Assembly (NCBI GenBank): GCA_009746045.1 | Contig: RPFO01001075.1 | Span: 498,501-558,500, forward strand | Source: Mesostigma viride | Taxonomy: Eukaryota > Streptophyta > Mesostigmatophyceae > Mesostigmatales > Mesostigmataceae | DNA: 60,000 nt | Direction: 5' to 3' | Shown here: piece after piece, positions 31,301 through 48,000 of the stretch | Layout of the letters: the number at the start of each line of letters is the position of its first letter | Position numbering within the stretch: the first letter of the stretch is position 1 | Program-made: the position numbers and the translations under genes | Notes under the pieces: model-generated | What the model saw: the letters and a program-made list of their open reading frames with translations, nothing else | The model's database searches: none | Told to the model about the DNA's origin: nothing

Positions 31301-33784
31301 GGAGCGTGGACAACCTTTCAATACAGCGCAAGGAGTGTGGACAACCTTTCATACAGCGCAAGGAGCGTGGACAACCTTTCAATACAGGGCAAGGAGTGTG
31401 GACAACCTTTCAATACAGGGCAAGGAGCGTGGACAACCTTTCAATACAGGGCAAGGAGAGTGGACAACCTTTCAATACAGCGCAAGGAGCGTGGACAACC
31501 TTTCAATACAGCGCAAGGAGCGTGGACAACCTTTCAATACAGGGCAAGGAGCGTGGACAACCTTTCATACAACGCAAGGAGCGTGGACAACCTTTCAATA
31601 CAGGGCAAGGAGCGTGGACAACATTTCAATACAGCGCAAGGAGCGTGGACAACCTTTCAATACAGCGCAAGGAGCGTGAACAACCTTTCAATACAGGGCA
31701 AGGAGCGTGGACAACCTTTCAGTACAGCGCAAGGAGCGTGGACAACCTTTCAATACAGTGCAAGGAGCGTGGACAACCTTTCAATACAGGGCAAGGAGCG
31801 TGGACAACCTTTCAATACAGCACAAGGAGCGTGGACAACCTTTCAATACAGGGCAAGGAGCGTGGACAACCTTTCAATACAGGGCAAGGAGCGTGGACAA
31901 CATTTCAATACAGCGCAAGGAGCGTGGACAACATTTCAATACAGTGCAAGGAGCGTGGACAACCTTTCAATACAGCGCAAGGAGCGTGGACAACCTTTCA
32001 ATACAGCGCAAGGAGCGTGGACAACCTTTCAATACAGCGCAAGGAGCGTGGACAACCTTTCAATACAGCGCAAGGAGCGTGGACAACCTTTCAATACAGC
32101 GCAAGGAGCGTGGACAACATTTCTATGGCGCGCACTGTGACACGCATTCTGTAGGTGCAGACTGGCAAATGTGTACCAGTGTGCTTTCACCCGTGCAAGA
32201 GCGTCCCAGGGTAACCAAAGGGGCGTGGCCCTGGGGGACGACCATGCGTTTTGGTCTGCCACATGGCCTGTTGCAGATTACCCTGGTGGGATGGATTCAC
32301 ATCAAGGTGCAACGAGGAGAGTTTGCCTCCACCCAATTCAGCTTGCCGCACAGGCGATGGTTGGGACATGGGAGGGTGACGAGCTGGCGAGCTAGTTGTG
32401 TGAGCCTGCCCTGTTCGTTTTGTGGGTGGGGTGTGTGAGCCTGCCCTGTTTGTTTCGTGGGTGAGGTGTGTGAGCCTGCCCTGTTTGTTTCGTGGGTGAG
32501 GTGTGTGAGCCTGCCCTGTTTGTTTCGTGGGTGAGGTGTGTGAGCCTGCCCTGTTTGTTTCGTGGGTGAGGTGTGTGAGCCTGCCCTGTTTGTTTCGTGG
32601 GTGAGGTGTGTGAGCCTGCCCTGTTTGTTTCGTGGGTGAGGTGTGTGAGCCTGCCCTGTTTGTTTCGTGGGTGAGGTGTGTGAGCCTGCCCTGTTTGTTT
32701 CGTGGGTGAGGTGTGTGAGCCTGCCCTGTTTGTTTCGTGGGTGAGGTGTGTGAGCCTGCCCTGTTTGTTTCGTGGGTGAGGTGTGTGAGCCTGCCCTGTT
32801 TCCGTTAGTGGCTGTGATGTTAGAGTGCCAGCTCGAGGACGTCTTCACAAACGGTCGGGGAACGAGCCAGCACGGAACAAGCTGTGTTTTTTCCGGGCAA
32901 AAAGATGCCGCCGCGGATGACCACGGCATAGAGAGCAAAAAGAGCACATCAAACGTTGGGGGCTGATATGCTAGGCATTCATCATGCAGTGCCAGCATGG
33001 GAAGCAGTCAAGTTCCTCCTCGCACCCCAACGCTACCAGGCGGGAGTGCGTTGTCGTTGACCCGACACAGCTTGCAGCACCGCCTTGGTTGTTGCAGGAG
33101 AAAGAGCGCTGTTACAGTGAAGGGCGTACAGTAGCTGACATGGACTTATTCACTATGACTGATACTGTCAAGGACCGGTCTTATCATGTCTTATATAGTA
33201 ATAGTGAAACTGTGTCTTTTCTTACACTGCCCCTGTTTCCCTGGCTGGCCCCCCTCCCTTCAGGGTCTTGTAGGTCCTGGCACAGCTGCAGCATCCAACT
33301 TCAACTTCAACAATCACGTCTGCGTGGAGGTACTGTGTGTGTCCACGTGCTCGAAATATGTTAATAACGAAGAGAACGAATGTTACTAACGAAGAGAACG
33401 ATGATGTGGGGATGTGAGGCAGGCAACTTCAGCCCGAGTGATGTGTCATATCTCCTGTCATCGCCCTCCAAATAAGCAGAGTGAAGTAGTGCATGATGGG
33501 ATACCCCCCTCCCCCCCTCCCCCCCCTTCCCCATGTTTAAGACTCCCAGGTTGAAGGTTTTGAGGCCAGGATTTTGAAAATTTAGGATGAAGATTGCAGG
33601 GCTGGTTTTGGGAAAAAAGATTTAAAAGTAGGTACAAAAGGCTGGTCAGTGGTAGGGGAGTTTTGTGCTCAGGTTTACCGGCCCAGATTTGAGATCCTAC
33701 AGGTCTCAGCATTAAAGTTGTCAGCCCTGGATTCGCTCTCTACTTTACAATTGCAGCCCTGGGTGTGTTGGACCCCATGCTTAA

Positions 33785-33820
<36 letters not shown>

Positions 33821-36800
33821 TACCGGCCAGTTGGCAGCTTGTGAGGGCCTTGGCATGGTGATGTGCATGGTGCATCTGGCTGACATCATGAAAAAGGAAG
33901 CACCCTGGAAAGGAAGCTGTTACTTTACCTGGGGCTGTGAAGCAGGTCATGTTGCATGCATTTTTGTAATAGGCACCTTGTTGGCGGGACGTGCAATATA
34001 CAGCTACCTTGCTTCATTAAACGGGCATGGAGTGGTTTTTCACGCCACCTTGCTTGCCGCACCACGTACCAAAGGCTGCGGGCAAAGCGAGGAAGGTGGG
34101 AGGCGTTTGCAGGCGAAAGCAATGCCATGCTTTGGTTTTTTGGATGGTCTGGGCAGTGTCTGCCTGTGCCTGTGTCAAATGCCATCTACCTCCAGCATCA
34201 CCAGATGGGGTTCACCAAGGCATGTGTCATGCCTCTTATGATTATCGGGTGCGTTCGTTGCTGTGGTTGCTGTTATAATACTGCTAAGCTTAAGCTCATG
34301 GAAGCTTGACAAGGCCACATGCGCTGCTGCCTTTGCGCGCCTTATCCGCGGTTGGTGGCGGTCTCTTGTCTGCGATTGGTGGTTGGTGGCAACAGGCCAC
34401 GCGCTCCTGTCCCCAACGGCTCGGGGCGCATGAACTCGCGGAGTTCACAGAGCCCGCGAGCGAACGGTGAGCAGAGGAAAGGGTGGGAGGAGCGCAGGAA
34501 GGCAGCCGGTAGGGGGCCTGAGGACACTCAGAGCGGACACACTTGATGATGATGGCATCATGCCGGGGACTGAGGCAGGATCGAGCAGGTGAAGGCAAGG
34601 ATTGGGTGGGTGGGGGGCAGGGAGACAGGCAGTGCTTAACATGCAGTTTGCTGTATCATGAGAGGTTTATTTGAATGCAGTTGGAATCATAAGAGTGTGC
34701 TGCGAGAATGTGCTCCAAGTAGATCATAGCTCACACACAAATTGCAAATCTTTGGCAGCTACCCGGCTGTTGACCCTCCTCTTGCATGCACTCATAGGTA
34801 GCTCGGGGCCACCATGCCGTGTGACCGCCGTAACGAATGCCCTTTCTAGTAATGACCGCCCCAGTAATGACAGCCGTTCACACCCGCCATCCCTCGCGTC
34901 CCCTGCCAGGGTGTACAAGTCCGAGCGCAGGCCTAAACCGGGCGATGGTCGTGGGCCGGTTCTCAAGCTGACAGCGGAGACGTTCTATGAGGTAAGGGCA
35001 TGATGTGACGTGCCCTGGTGGCACGTGTGAGGAATGGTCATGCATCGATTGTTCGCAGCCGGCCCTCGCTCGGTGCGGGAAAAGATGCATGTGGTGAGGC
35101 AGCAGGCCTTGCCGCCCGCCTCGGCAAGCGATCTTATCCGCCTCGGCAAGCGATGGTATTGGTACACCCTGATGGAAGCAGAATGGGAGGTAGCTGGGTC
35201 GCCTACCATCCAGTAGCACGCGTCGGCGACTTGATGGCTCTTCCCTCCACACACACTGCCCCTCTTCTGCAAAGGAGCCAGTACAGTGATATCACATACG
35301 TATAGGAGCCAGTACAGTGATATCACATAAGTATAGGAGCCAGTACAATGATATCACATAAGTATAGGAGCCAGAACAATGATATCACATAAGTATAGGA
35401 GCCAGTACAATGATATCACATAAGTATAGGAGCCAGTACAGTGATATCACATAAGTATAGGAGCCAGTACAATGATATCACATAAGTATAGGAGCCAGTA
35501 CAATGATATCACATAAGTATAGGAGCCAGTACAATGATATCACATAAGTATAGGAGCCAGTACAGTGATACCACATAAGTATAGGAGCCAGTACAATGAT
35601 ATCACATAAGTATAGGAGCCAGTACAGTGATATCACATAAGTATAGGAGCCAGTACAGTGATACCACATGAGTATAGGGTACTGCGCAGTTCTTTAAACG
35701 ATTTCCAGCCACCGTACAGGCCATGGAGGCCGTGAGCTTCGTAGTAACAACTTTTCCAAATGTGTTCTGGCTCTGCCTTCATCTCTTGGCCATGAATATC
35801 ATATGGACAGCATTGCATCAGTAGCTCCTCCACCAGCACCTCCTTCCCAAGTATCGCACTCTCCTGATGGCACGGCTCTTTCCTAGGGTCTGCATCGTGT
35901 CGTGCTGCTCACGTTGCTGCTGCTGCCCGCTGCAGAAGATGAAGGCACAAGACAACCATGATGCCACCTGTATTGTGGCGGTACCTGACGCTTGTGATAT
36001 CATCTGCTTCCTCCCACGGCATCTGCTGATACTTGTGGGTGCTTCCATCCCAGGAGGTCATTGCCAACAACGTGCGTGACGTGTTGGTGTACTTTTCATT
36101 CCCCCGCTCCCACGGTACGTTCTTACCTTGCTTGCACATGCAGCAGCCCGGTTCACATCAGTGAGGTGTCTTACTTGCATGTATTACTATGCAAAGAATT
36201 ACTTGCACCAGTCTTTCTGGAGTTTAGGTTGGTGGGTCGGGTTGAGGGAAGCAAACGACATGTGCAAATGGCAGCAATAGGTTGTTGTTTGTGTTTATTC
36301 AGTGAGCTGTCTCGCATGCTTGCAATCAAGCAAGGCCGTGCATGGACGGATGCAGTCGACCGCCCCACGGGAGCACGATGTCCGCAGGGCATGGGAAATT
36401 TTGATGGCTGGGTATGTGTGCCGACCTCAACTATCCCTTCCCCTGCTTTCCCTCCCCTTGCTCACGTACGCTGGTGGCCAGCCCTGGGGCCCTAATCCGT
36501 CCAGCCTATTCCTGCTGCGTAGGAATTAGAGGGCTCGCCACAGCATACCTACTGGAATAAGGTTAGGAGACATACGTACCACCATTTGCGTAACTGTCTG
36601 GAAGAAAAGCACTGCATGGCCCACCTAAGACAAGATGGTTACGACATGGTTGGGTGCAACATTGGTACGACATGCTTTGTTGCACAATTCTTTGTTTTCC
36701 GTGACGGGTGTGCCTGCGCCCTGCAAGCCTTATCGTTGTATGGGATGTTGAACCAGCTTGTGCTAATTTTTTTTCTGTCGTGTGCAGTGTGCTGGCAGAC

Positions 36801-37558
36801 TAACATATTTTAATCATATCACAGCCTGTACGAGGTACTCGGGTGGTGGATAATGGCTCCACCGGTTACTCTGGGTTATAGCCCCCCATGGCCTGGGTGC
36901 ACCCACAAGATCTTCCATGTGGCCAACTCTGTGGCCCACCGACGTGTTGTCGCCAACGGCAGCTCCTCAACCCCTCGGTCACAACAGCGGCATCAGAGTC
37001 CTGCCCCATGGCCACCCACTATCTGCCCCTCCCCATCTTGGCCGCCGGGCTCGGCGGCTTGCCCTGACACTTGCTGGACTTGGTTCGTGGACTCGCATGC
37101 GCTGCGCTGGCAGAGGACATCCACGCCGGGGTTCTGCCCGTGCTCAAGCGAACGGCTCACGTGTTTGCGGAGCTGGTCCAAGATAGGACGCCTGGCCTTA
37201 TGCTCTCACACCAGGCACCGATCGCGGCGATCCTTGTTGCAGCTGTTGACCTGGAGGTAAAACCGCTAGCCATGCCGTGGCTGGTTTGTTGGTCAAGCAG
37301 CTAGTGGTGTATGTCATCCATATTCTGTTATTACTATGAAAATAGTCCTAATTGGTGATGGAGGGAAATGGGGGGGGTGGGGTGAGGGCGGGGGGCGGGG
37401 CTGACTGCTGAGGGGGCTAGTGGTGGAGAAGCGTTGGCTTTATCGACAGTTGAGAACTAGTAGCTAACTGACTTCAGGCCCTAGCTTCTACTGGTTGGGA
37501 GCTTGCCTCATCTCCCCTGTCTCTGCTGCCCATTGGCCGCTTTCTCAGCGCTGAGTGA
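28327..37558 (+). CDS. Unidentified intron-rich gene with tiny exons (model)
   Basis: I do not recognise the protein. Exons with good GT-AG signals and compatible phases: 28327-28410 ([20 protein letters not shown]), 29625-29693 ([16 protein letters not shown]), 30261-30317 ([18 protein letters not shown]), 33264-33329 ([15 protein letters not shown]), 34205-34248 ([14 protein letters not shown]), 34910-34991 ([19 protein letters not shown]), 36054-36114 ([15 protein letters not shown]), 36281-36411 ([20 protein letters not shown]), 36523-36561 ([13 protein letters not shown]). These nine join into 211 codons with no stop. Less sure: a 10-base exon at 36825-36834, then 37114-37256 ([18 protein letters not shown]) and a terminal exon 37478-37558 ending in TGA. 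The acceptor of the eighth exon could instead be 36303, which changes its frame. The first part looks helical. The 5' end is not established, and exons may be missing in the swollen introns. Confidence 0.45.
28741..28918 (+). repeat. 35-nt minisatellite of 3' splice-site-like units
   Basis: Five 35-base units begin at 28741, 28776, 28811, 28846 and 28881. Each reads CAGCAACCGCCATCGTG, then a pyrimidine-rich run ending TGCAG, so every unit boundary looks like an intron 3' end. The last CAG (28916-28918) precedes CATGTCCACGGG, which could be an additional exon that does not fit the phase of its neighbours. Confidence 0.85.
29103..29180 (+). repeat. 8-nt minisatellite (GGGGACAA)n
   Basis: About ten units of GGGGACAA, one with GGGGGCAA. 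Lies in a presumed intron of the plus-strand gene. Confidence 0.9.
29893..29972 (+). repeat. Degenerate ~10-nt repeat (ACAAGGGCACT)
   Basis: About eight imperfect units of the type ACAAGGGCACT / GCAAGGGCAAT in a presumed intron of the plus-strand gene. Confidence 0.75.
30403..32123 (+). repeat. 1.7-kb minisatellite, 31-nt unit
   Basis: About 55 units of 31 bases: CGCAAGGAGCGTGGACAACC followed by TTTCAATACAG. Some units have GTGTGG or a deleted AA (TTTCATACAG), and many alternate CAGCG/CAGGG. Because 31 is not a multiple of 3 and no unit contains a stop, all three plus frames stay open, yielding spurious peptides such as [20 protein letters not shown] of up to 586 codons. It starts just after a splice acceptor-like ATCGCAG at about 30378. 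It sits in the intron after the exon 30261-30317. Confidence 0.95.
32396..32802 (+). repeat. 35-nt minisatellite with GTGAG units
   Basis: About eleven near-identical 35-base units: GTGTGTGAGCCTGCCCTGTT, then TGTTTCGTGGGTGAG. Only the first unit (TTCGTTTTGTGGGTGGG) is divergent. The minus-strand peptide [20 protein letters not shown] is an artefact. Confidence 0.95.
33789..33819 (+). repeat. (GT)n microsatellite
   Basis: About 15 GT units in a presumed intron of the plus-strand gene. Confidence 0.9.
35268..35682 (+). repeat. 31-nt minisatellite
   Basis: About 13-14 units of 31 bases: ATAGGAGCCAGTACAATGAT followed by ATCACATAAGT. Variants are CAGTG for CAATG and ACCAC for ATCAC. It lies between the exons ending at 34991 and starting at 36054. 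Confidence 0.95.
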
Positions 37559-41044
<3,486 letters not shown>

Positions 41045-41762
41045 CTACGAGTAACCTCGCCCCCCACCAGTGTCCATGGACTTTTGTAGACCCGAGTGGC
41101 AGAGAGGGCAGTGTACCTGTACGATGAAGTTGGGAGCGCACATTACGCCCAGCCAGGCGGAAAATGTCAGAACTTGCAAGGGCATGTTGCTGATTGACTG
41201 GACCATGTTACATGAGAGGAAAGGACAATAATGGAAACCCAAGCAAAACGTAGCCATTTCCCTGATGCTGACTTGCCTTGCCACTTGCACATTTGCTCAG
41301 GCGTTACTGCGAAGTGCTAGTCATTTGAGTGTACCTCAACGGGTGCGCCCAGGGATGGCAACACTGGCACAGCTGGGCAAACCACTTGGGAACCTCATGC
41401 ATGCCGAGCTTGGGGAGAAAAGTAAGCGGAACAAGTAGTGCAGAACAAAGTGGGCGGAACATCGCAGATTGGGCCGCCATTTTGGCTTATGCAATGGCAG
41501 TGCGAACGAATATGCCATGTCGACGTCCAGCAGCTGGCACATGTACTGAAGGAGCATGAACAGGACATGCCGCGCCCATGCCCGCACGCTAACGTACAGG
41601 CACACCCCTACATTCGTGCAGGTGGGTAGCAGATGCTCAGCTGTGCATGCAGGCGAATCGTGCACATACCCACTAATGGACAGGCATTGTGCACATACAC
41701 AGACAAACACATGTGAATACACCCTCAGACGCACGCGCGCACACACGCACGCACGCACGCAT

Positions 41763-41813
<51 letters not shown>

Positions 41814-42129
41814 CCCACCCACCCACCCACCCACCCACCCACCCACCCACCCACCCACCCACCCACCCACCCACCCACCCACCCACCCACCCACCCACCC
41901 ACCCACCCACCCACCCACCCACCCACCCACCCACCCACCCACCCACCCACCCACTCACTCACTCACTCACTCACTCACTCACTCACTCACTCACTCACTC
42001 ACTCACTCACTCACTCACTCACTCACTCACTCACTCACTCACTCACTCACGCACGCACGCACCCACGCACACACTCACGCATGCACGCACGCACGCGCGC
42101 ACGCACGGACGCATGCACACACTCACTCA

Positions 42130-42201
<72 letters not shown>

Positions 42202-44092
42202 TGCATGCACGCATGCACGCATGCACGCATGCACGCATGCACACACACTCGCCAACATAGCACGCAAAGGGCTCCGAGCCAATGACACCGCGCGCGCACT
42301 TACCCTGCCCCTCAGCTCGGCGCTGATCATGTAGTGCTTGCACGCGCGGCACTTGGTGCGGTTCTCCGTGAGGATGGCGCGCCCCGTGGCCACGCACATG
42401 GGGAACTGTGTGTCGCAGCCGGGCTTGGGGCAGCGCGTGCTCCAGTCGTTCACGTTGGTCTGGCACTCGGGGCACATCTGGGGGTGGAGAAGTGAGGAAG
42501 GAGAGGGGAGAAGGGGGGGGGGGGAGGAACGACAGAAACACGGGAATGAGATGTGGAACAACAGGCACAGAGGTCGCCAGGAAGCACCACACATGCAGGT
42601 AAACACTCGTAAGTTGAGACAACATTTGTGCTAGACGTGGCATGCCGCATTACTCGCATGAGTTGAAGGGGTTGTGTGTGCTAATAATACATGTGCGTGT
42701 GTAAAGCGTACCTGTTTGGAATAGCTATACGGAGCCAAGGATGACAATGGTGTGGCAGAAGGCAGGAAGAAGTAACGAAACCAAGTGCCAGGCAAGTATA
42801 ATGTGCGTAGGATAACGAGTTACTTCATGCGCTGCCCTAATCTATATTGGACAAGGGAGCAAACGCAAGCACCATCATAGCCACCACGGGCGCGCGTGCA
42901 CACACCAGCCGGCGTGCATTGGGGTCGTTGGGCGGATAGCGGCTGAAGATGGCAACCCCCAGCTCGCAGTAGGCGTCGCGCTGCGTCGTGTCCACCCCGT
43001 CCAGCATCTCCAGCTTGTTGATCGCGTTGGAGCACTGCCGGTAGTACTTATTGTAGAAGCAGGTGAGCGCCAGAAAGGAGAAGAGATCCACCGGCTCCAG
43101 CAGGTCCTCGTACTCCCTGAGACGAAGCGACGTCTTCATCGCCGCATCAATCTGCACGCGGCAGGTGGCGCGTGTGCAGCGAGCACAGATGGCAACAGGC
43201 AGCATCGGCAAGGGCACGTGAGTGGTGGCCATGAGTGTGTGGACAACGGGGTGGTGTGGAAGAGTGTGCGCGTGGACATGGATGGCCGTTGACGCATGCA
43301 ATCAGCCCCGAGTGTCGAGGGGAGGAGACTAGGAGAGGCAAGGGGGCAAGCAGACAAGCAGGTACAACCCGGCACAAGCACATGCGATGCAGGCGCATGT
43401 ACCGGCACCTGTACGGCCATGTGCCATGGGAGCACGGGATGACAGCCGCCCCACGGCTGCGCGCGGTGCTACAGGGGAATCGTCGCGGCCCATCTCCCGT
43501 CACACAACGGGGCGGTGGCGGCGTGGGAAGGTGATCATGATCACCAGCAGGGTTGCAGGTGATAGGATGCCGGGGGCAAGCGGGGGCAACCCCACCCCAG
43601 GCTCTCCACATCCACACCACCATGCCAGCCCACCTCTTGAGCTAAACCACCCACCTGGTTGTTGCGCAGCTGTCGGTGCTAACCACCCACCTGGTTGTTG
43701 CGCAGCTGTCGGTGCTAACCACCCACCTGGTTGTTGCACAGCTGTCGGTGCTAACCACCCACCTGGTTGTTGCACAGCTGTCGGTGCTAACCACCCACCT
43801 GGTTGTTGTACAGCTGTCGATGCGCCAGCAGCAGCAGGTGGTAAGCCTCGGCCCCGCGCCACGCGTTCTCCAGCGCCTTGTTGTTCTGTGTGGCCGCCTC
43901 GTGCACCATCAGGCCGTCCAGTGTGGCCGCCGCCGTGCCCACCTGCGTCTTGCGGCCCCCTCCGTCGCCCATCTGCAGGTCCAGCGTCTTCTTCTTGAAC
44001 AGCTCAATCTCCAGCCCCGCCAGCACGTACAACTTCTTTACACGCATGGGGTTCACCTGGGGTATCAAGTGTGCGTGTGGATGTGCGTGTGG

Positions 44093-44153
<61 letters not shown>

Positions 44154-44997
44154 GTGTGGTTGTGTATGTGTGGTTGTGTGGTTGTGTATGTGTGTGTGTG
44201 GTTGTGTGGTTGTGTATGTGTGTGTGTATTGGTGGGGGTTGGGGGGTCATGAGGCAAAGTGCCGGGTGTTGTGAGACGGAGGCCCTAACCTGATTTGCTA
44301 GCATAGAACAAAGAAACACTTCCACCCAGAGCCTTCCTCATATGACCTTTCTCTGTAATGGCCATCAGATAGCCCCCTGCCTCTGCCCCCCCCACGCTGC
44401 GCTGGCCACGTGTCCCCGTCAAAGCCATGTCGACACCTTGCAAGGGTACAGCCCTGTAGCTGCACCTGCCCATCCTGCGTGACAGACCTAATCAAACGCA
44501 ACGCAACCAACCATGCCAGCCAAATCCGTCCAGTCACTGCCCTCATCCTTGCTCCTTGCCCATCCTTCCGCCCCCATCCCCCCCCCGTCACTCCCTCTGT
44601 CCATAACCCCTTTTCTCCCCTGTTTCCCCCCGCCCTCCTTCCCTGGCTTTTAACCCCCCTCCATCTTCCCCCCTTCCCCCCCCCCCCCCCCTCACCCGGC
44701 TCTTGGCTGCCTTGTTGGCCAGGTCGTTGAGCAGCTTGGCCGCCTCGGTGTGGCGCCCCGCCTTGCGGTAGAGCTCGATCGCGTGCAGTGGCTTGGCCTT
44801 GTCCAGCAGGTGGTTGGCGTACTTGGTCAGCAGTGCCTCGATCTGCTGCAGGTCGTGCTTCTCCGCCAGCTCGACGGCCTGGTCCCACTGGTTGAGCAGC
44901 ACACAGCAGTCAATCGCCGCCTTCACCTCGCCTGCGCAAGGAGCGCACAGGGTGGGCATAACGCCGGTGGGCAGGGGCAGGGATGGGACAAAACAAG

Positions 44998-45086
<89 letters not shown>

Positions 45087-48000
45087 GGGGCAGGGGCAGG
45101 GGCAGGGGCAGGGGCAGGGGCAGGGGCAGGGGCAGGGGCAGGGGTAGGGGCAGGGGCAGGGGCAGGGGCAGGGGCAGGGGCAGGGGCAGGGGCAGGGGCA
45201 GGGGCAGGGACAGGTGAGGTAACTCGACCCGCCGCTGAAGGAAGGCTTGGGAGGGAAAAGACCTCGCAAGGAGAAGCCTCTTGCAAGGAGAAGCCTCTTT
45301 GCAAGGCAAGCCTGACAGCTCCTTAGGGGCCATGCCCGGTCCGCCGCCAGGCCATCATGGAACACAACGATTATGCCAATGCTACCCACGCAGCCACGAG
45401 GCTGGCGGTACAGACACGGATCGGGCCTTCAATATACATACACGCCTTCTCCTCACAACAGCACATGCATACGCGTGTACATAACTAACCCAGGCACACA
45501 TGGGCCCACCGACGGTGAGGGCGTGCGCGCAACGCACCGGCTTTCAGGTAGCCGGCAACCGCCTGCTCGCACAGGCCCACAGACAGGAACTTCTCGGCGA
45601 TATCTGGGAGCAAGGGCGACCCTTCGGGGACCGCATAAATAAGCTTCTCCAAACCTGGGAGTTGGGATGGGCACCAGCAGCAGGACACAGCGCCCGCGTA
45701 CGCACAAGGGGCAGCACGACGGGGCACACAGAGGGCAGTCGTCAGCTCACGGAAGTCCAGAAACACACACGGGGACCGCATACTCGCTCCGGTCCAGCAC
45801 AAGCCGCCGACCACAGGGACATGACGCTACACCAGCATGTGCTGCGAGTGCGGCGGTTCCTTCCATCCTTGGCTCACACATGTGCAGGCTCTGGGCGGGG
45901 TATGGGTCTGAAGCGTTGCCACAGAGAGTGGGCAGGGAGGTATGACAAAACAAGGAACATGGCCGGGTCTTAATCCTACTTGCCGCATCACCCACCCCCA
46001 ATCCGCCACAAGATCCGCTCCCCCTAATAGAAACCAAGCGAAATGCCCACACACACGCGCTGATATTCCCCCCCCCCCCCCCCTCACCACTGAAGTCCTC
46101 CAGCATGTAGAAGCACTCCACCAGCCGCTCACTGTTCTTGGCCTGCGCGTAGTACTGCACCGCCTTGCTCCACTTCTGCCGGTCTGCGTAGTAGTCCCCC
46201 ATGCGGTTCCATGCGGTGACCAGCAGCGCGTCGTCGCCGCCGCCCTCCGTCACCAGCTTCTCCACCTGGTGGCGGGGGTCCAGCAGCCAGCATCACACGC
46301 GCCATGTGTGTGTGTGTGTGTGCGGCAGTGCGCGGTGCAAACCAGACGGGAGAGTGTCAGCGTTTCATACAGTGCACGGGGCCAGTGGATGCGGCAAACC
46401 ATCGCTGGGTGGCAAGCGACAATGGGGGAGCGGAAGCCAGGCGACAATGGGGTAGAGCAACCGCCGCGCATGTAACGGGCCGGCTCGCATGATGGTGTGC
46501 CTCCAAGGTTCGCGCACGGGGGCCATGTCTTCTGGCACGCAAACACAGCTCCTCCGCAACGCACCTGCATGCCAGCGCAATGTGGCTCGGTCCACCCGCT
46601 CTGCCCCCCTCATCATCCCATGTTGCCCACGCTCGGTGTGCACCAAGAGCTAGGCATGCACCAACAGCATGGCGCAGGGCCGGGCATGTGGCTACCCCAT
46701 TCGTACCCTTTCCTTTTAACCAGTCGCCCCGCTGCATGCGCATGCGCTACTACCACCCACCCTACAGGGCGCACTCCACCCCGTACCGTGAACCAGTCTC
46801 CCAGCCGCATGCGCATCTCGATGGCCAGGTCCATGCGGTCCATCTCGCGGTACAGCGCCTCTGCCTCGTCGAACCGCTTAAAGTAGACTGCCACCTCGGC
46901 GCGCTGCTTGGCCTTGTCGTCCAACATCTGGCGGGTGAGGCGGGGTGGGGTGCGGTGGGGGGCCAAGTTTGGTGCTAAGTTTCCCACGGCAAGCGCAGGA
47001 GAAGGGGGGAGGGCGCATGGCCAGCGAGCACTGCCAAGGGGCAACCCCACCGTGGCAGCCAAGGGGCAGCACACGCGCAAGCACAAGTGCTCGTGCCGCA
47101 GCCGCTAGCAGGGAACGCGGGGAAGCAGAACAGAACAAATCATGTCGCCCCCACGACGCCCCATCAGTTCGATGGCGATGGAAAGAGACTCACCCACCGG
47201 AAATAGAGCCTTGTGCACCCATGCCTGAGAATGACGGGATATTCTTTCAACGCTTTGGTGCTCTACCTGCAGCTGCCTGACGAGCTGGACTGTACCTGCA
47301 GCCGCTTGACCAGCTGGATGCCCTGGTAGTCCGTGCACCGCACAAACGCCTTGTCGGCGATCGTGAAGTCCAGGTTGTTGAGCGCGTGCTCCGCCAGCTG
47401 GCGCCACAGCATTGGGTGGCTGTTGTCCTCGATGAACTGGTACGCGTCGGCGATGGACACGTTGGCCAGGATGTGGCGCGTGTCACGCAGCGACTGCACG
47501 CGTGCACGCGATATGAAAACAGCCACGCGGGGAGGATAGGCACACGCGCACGGGGAGGCATGGTGGGATGATGGTTGGCTGGTGAGGAAAGAAGGAGAAG
47601 ACTCCCTACCAAGGGATGCGAACAAGGAGCACACCTGGAAGCAGGCATCGAGCGGTCGCCTGTCGAGCTGGCTGTATCTGGTGCGGACCAGTCACGTGTT
47701 GCCATGCTATGCTATTCATGTCACGTGTTGCCATGCTATTCATGAGTGCGGACCAGTCACGTGTTGCCATGCTATTCATGAGCGCGGACCAGTCACGTGT
47801 TGCCATGCTATTCATGAGCGCGGACCAGTCACGTGTTGCCATGCTATTCATGAGCGCGGACCAGTCACGTGTTGCCATGCTATTCATGAGCGCGGACCAG
47901 TCACGTGTTGCCATGCTATTCATGAGCGCGGACCAGTCACGTGTTGCCATGCTATTCATGAGCGCGGACCAGTCACGTGTTGCCATGCTATTCATGAGTG

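Noticed and set aside
30380-32154. 586-codon ORF with [16 protein letters not shown] repeats as a possible repeat protein
   Set aside because: The 31-base unit is open in all plus frames, lies between good splice sites and shows no codon-position bias, so it is an intronic minisatellite.
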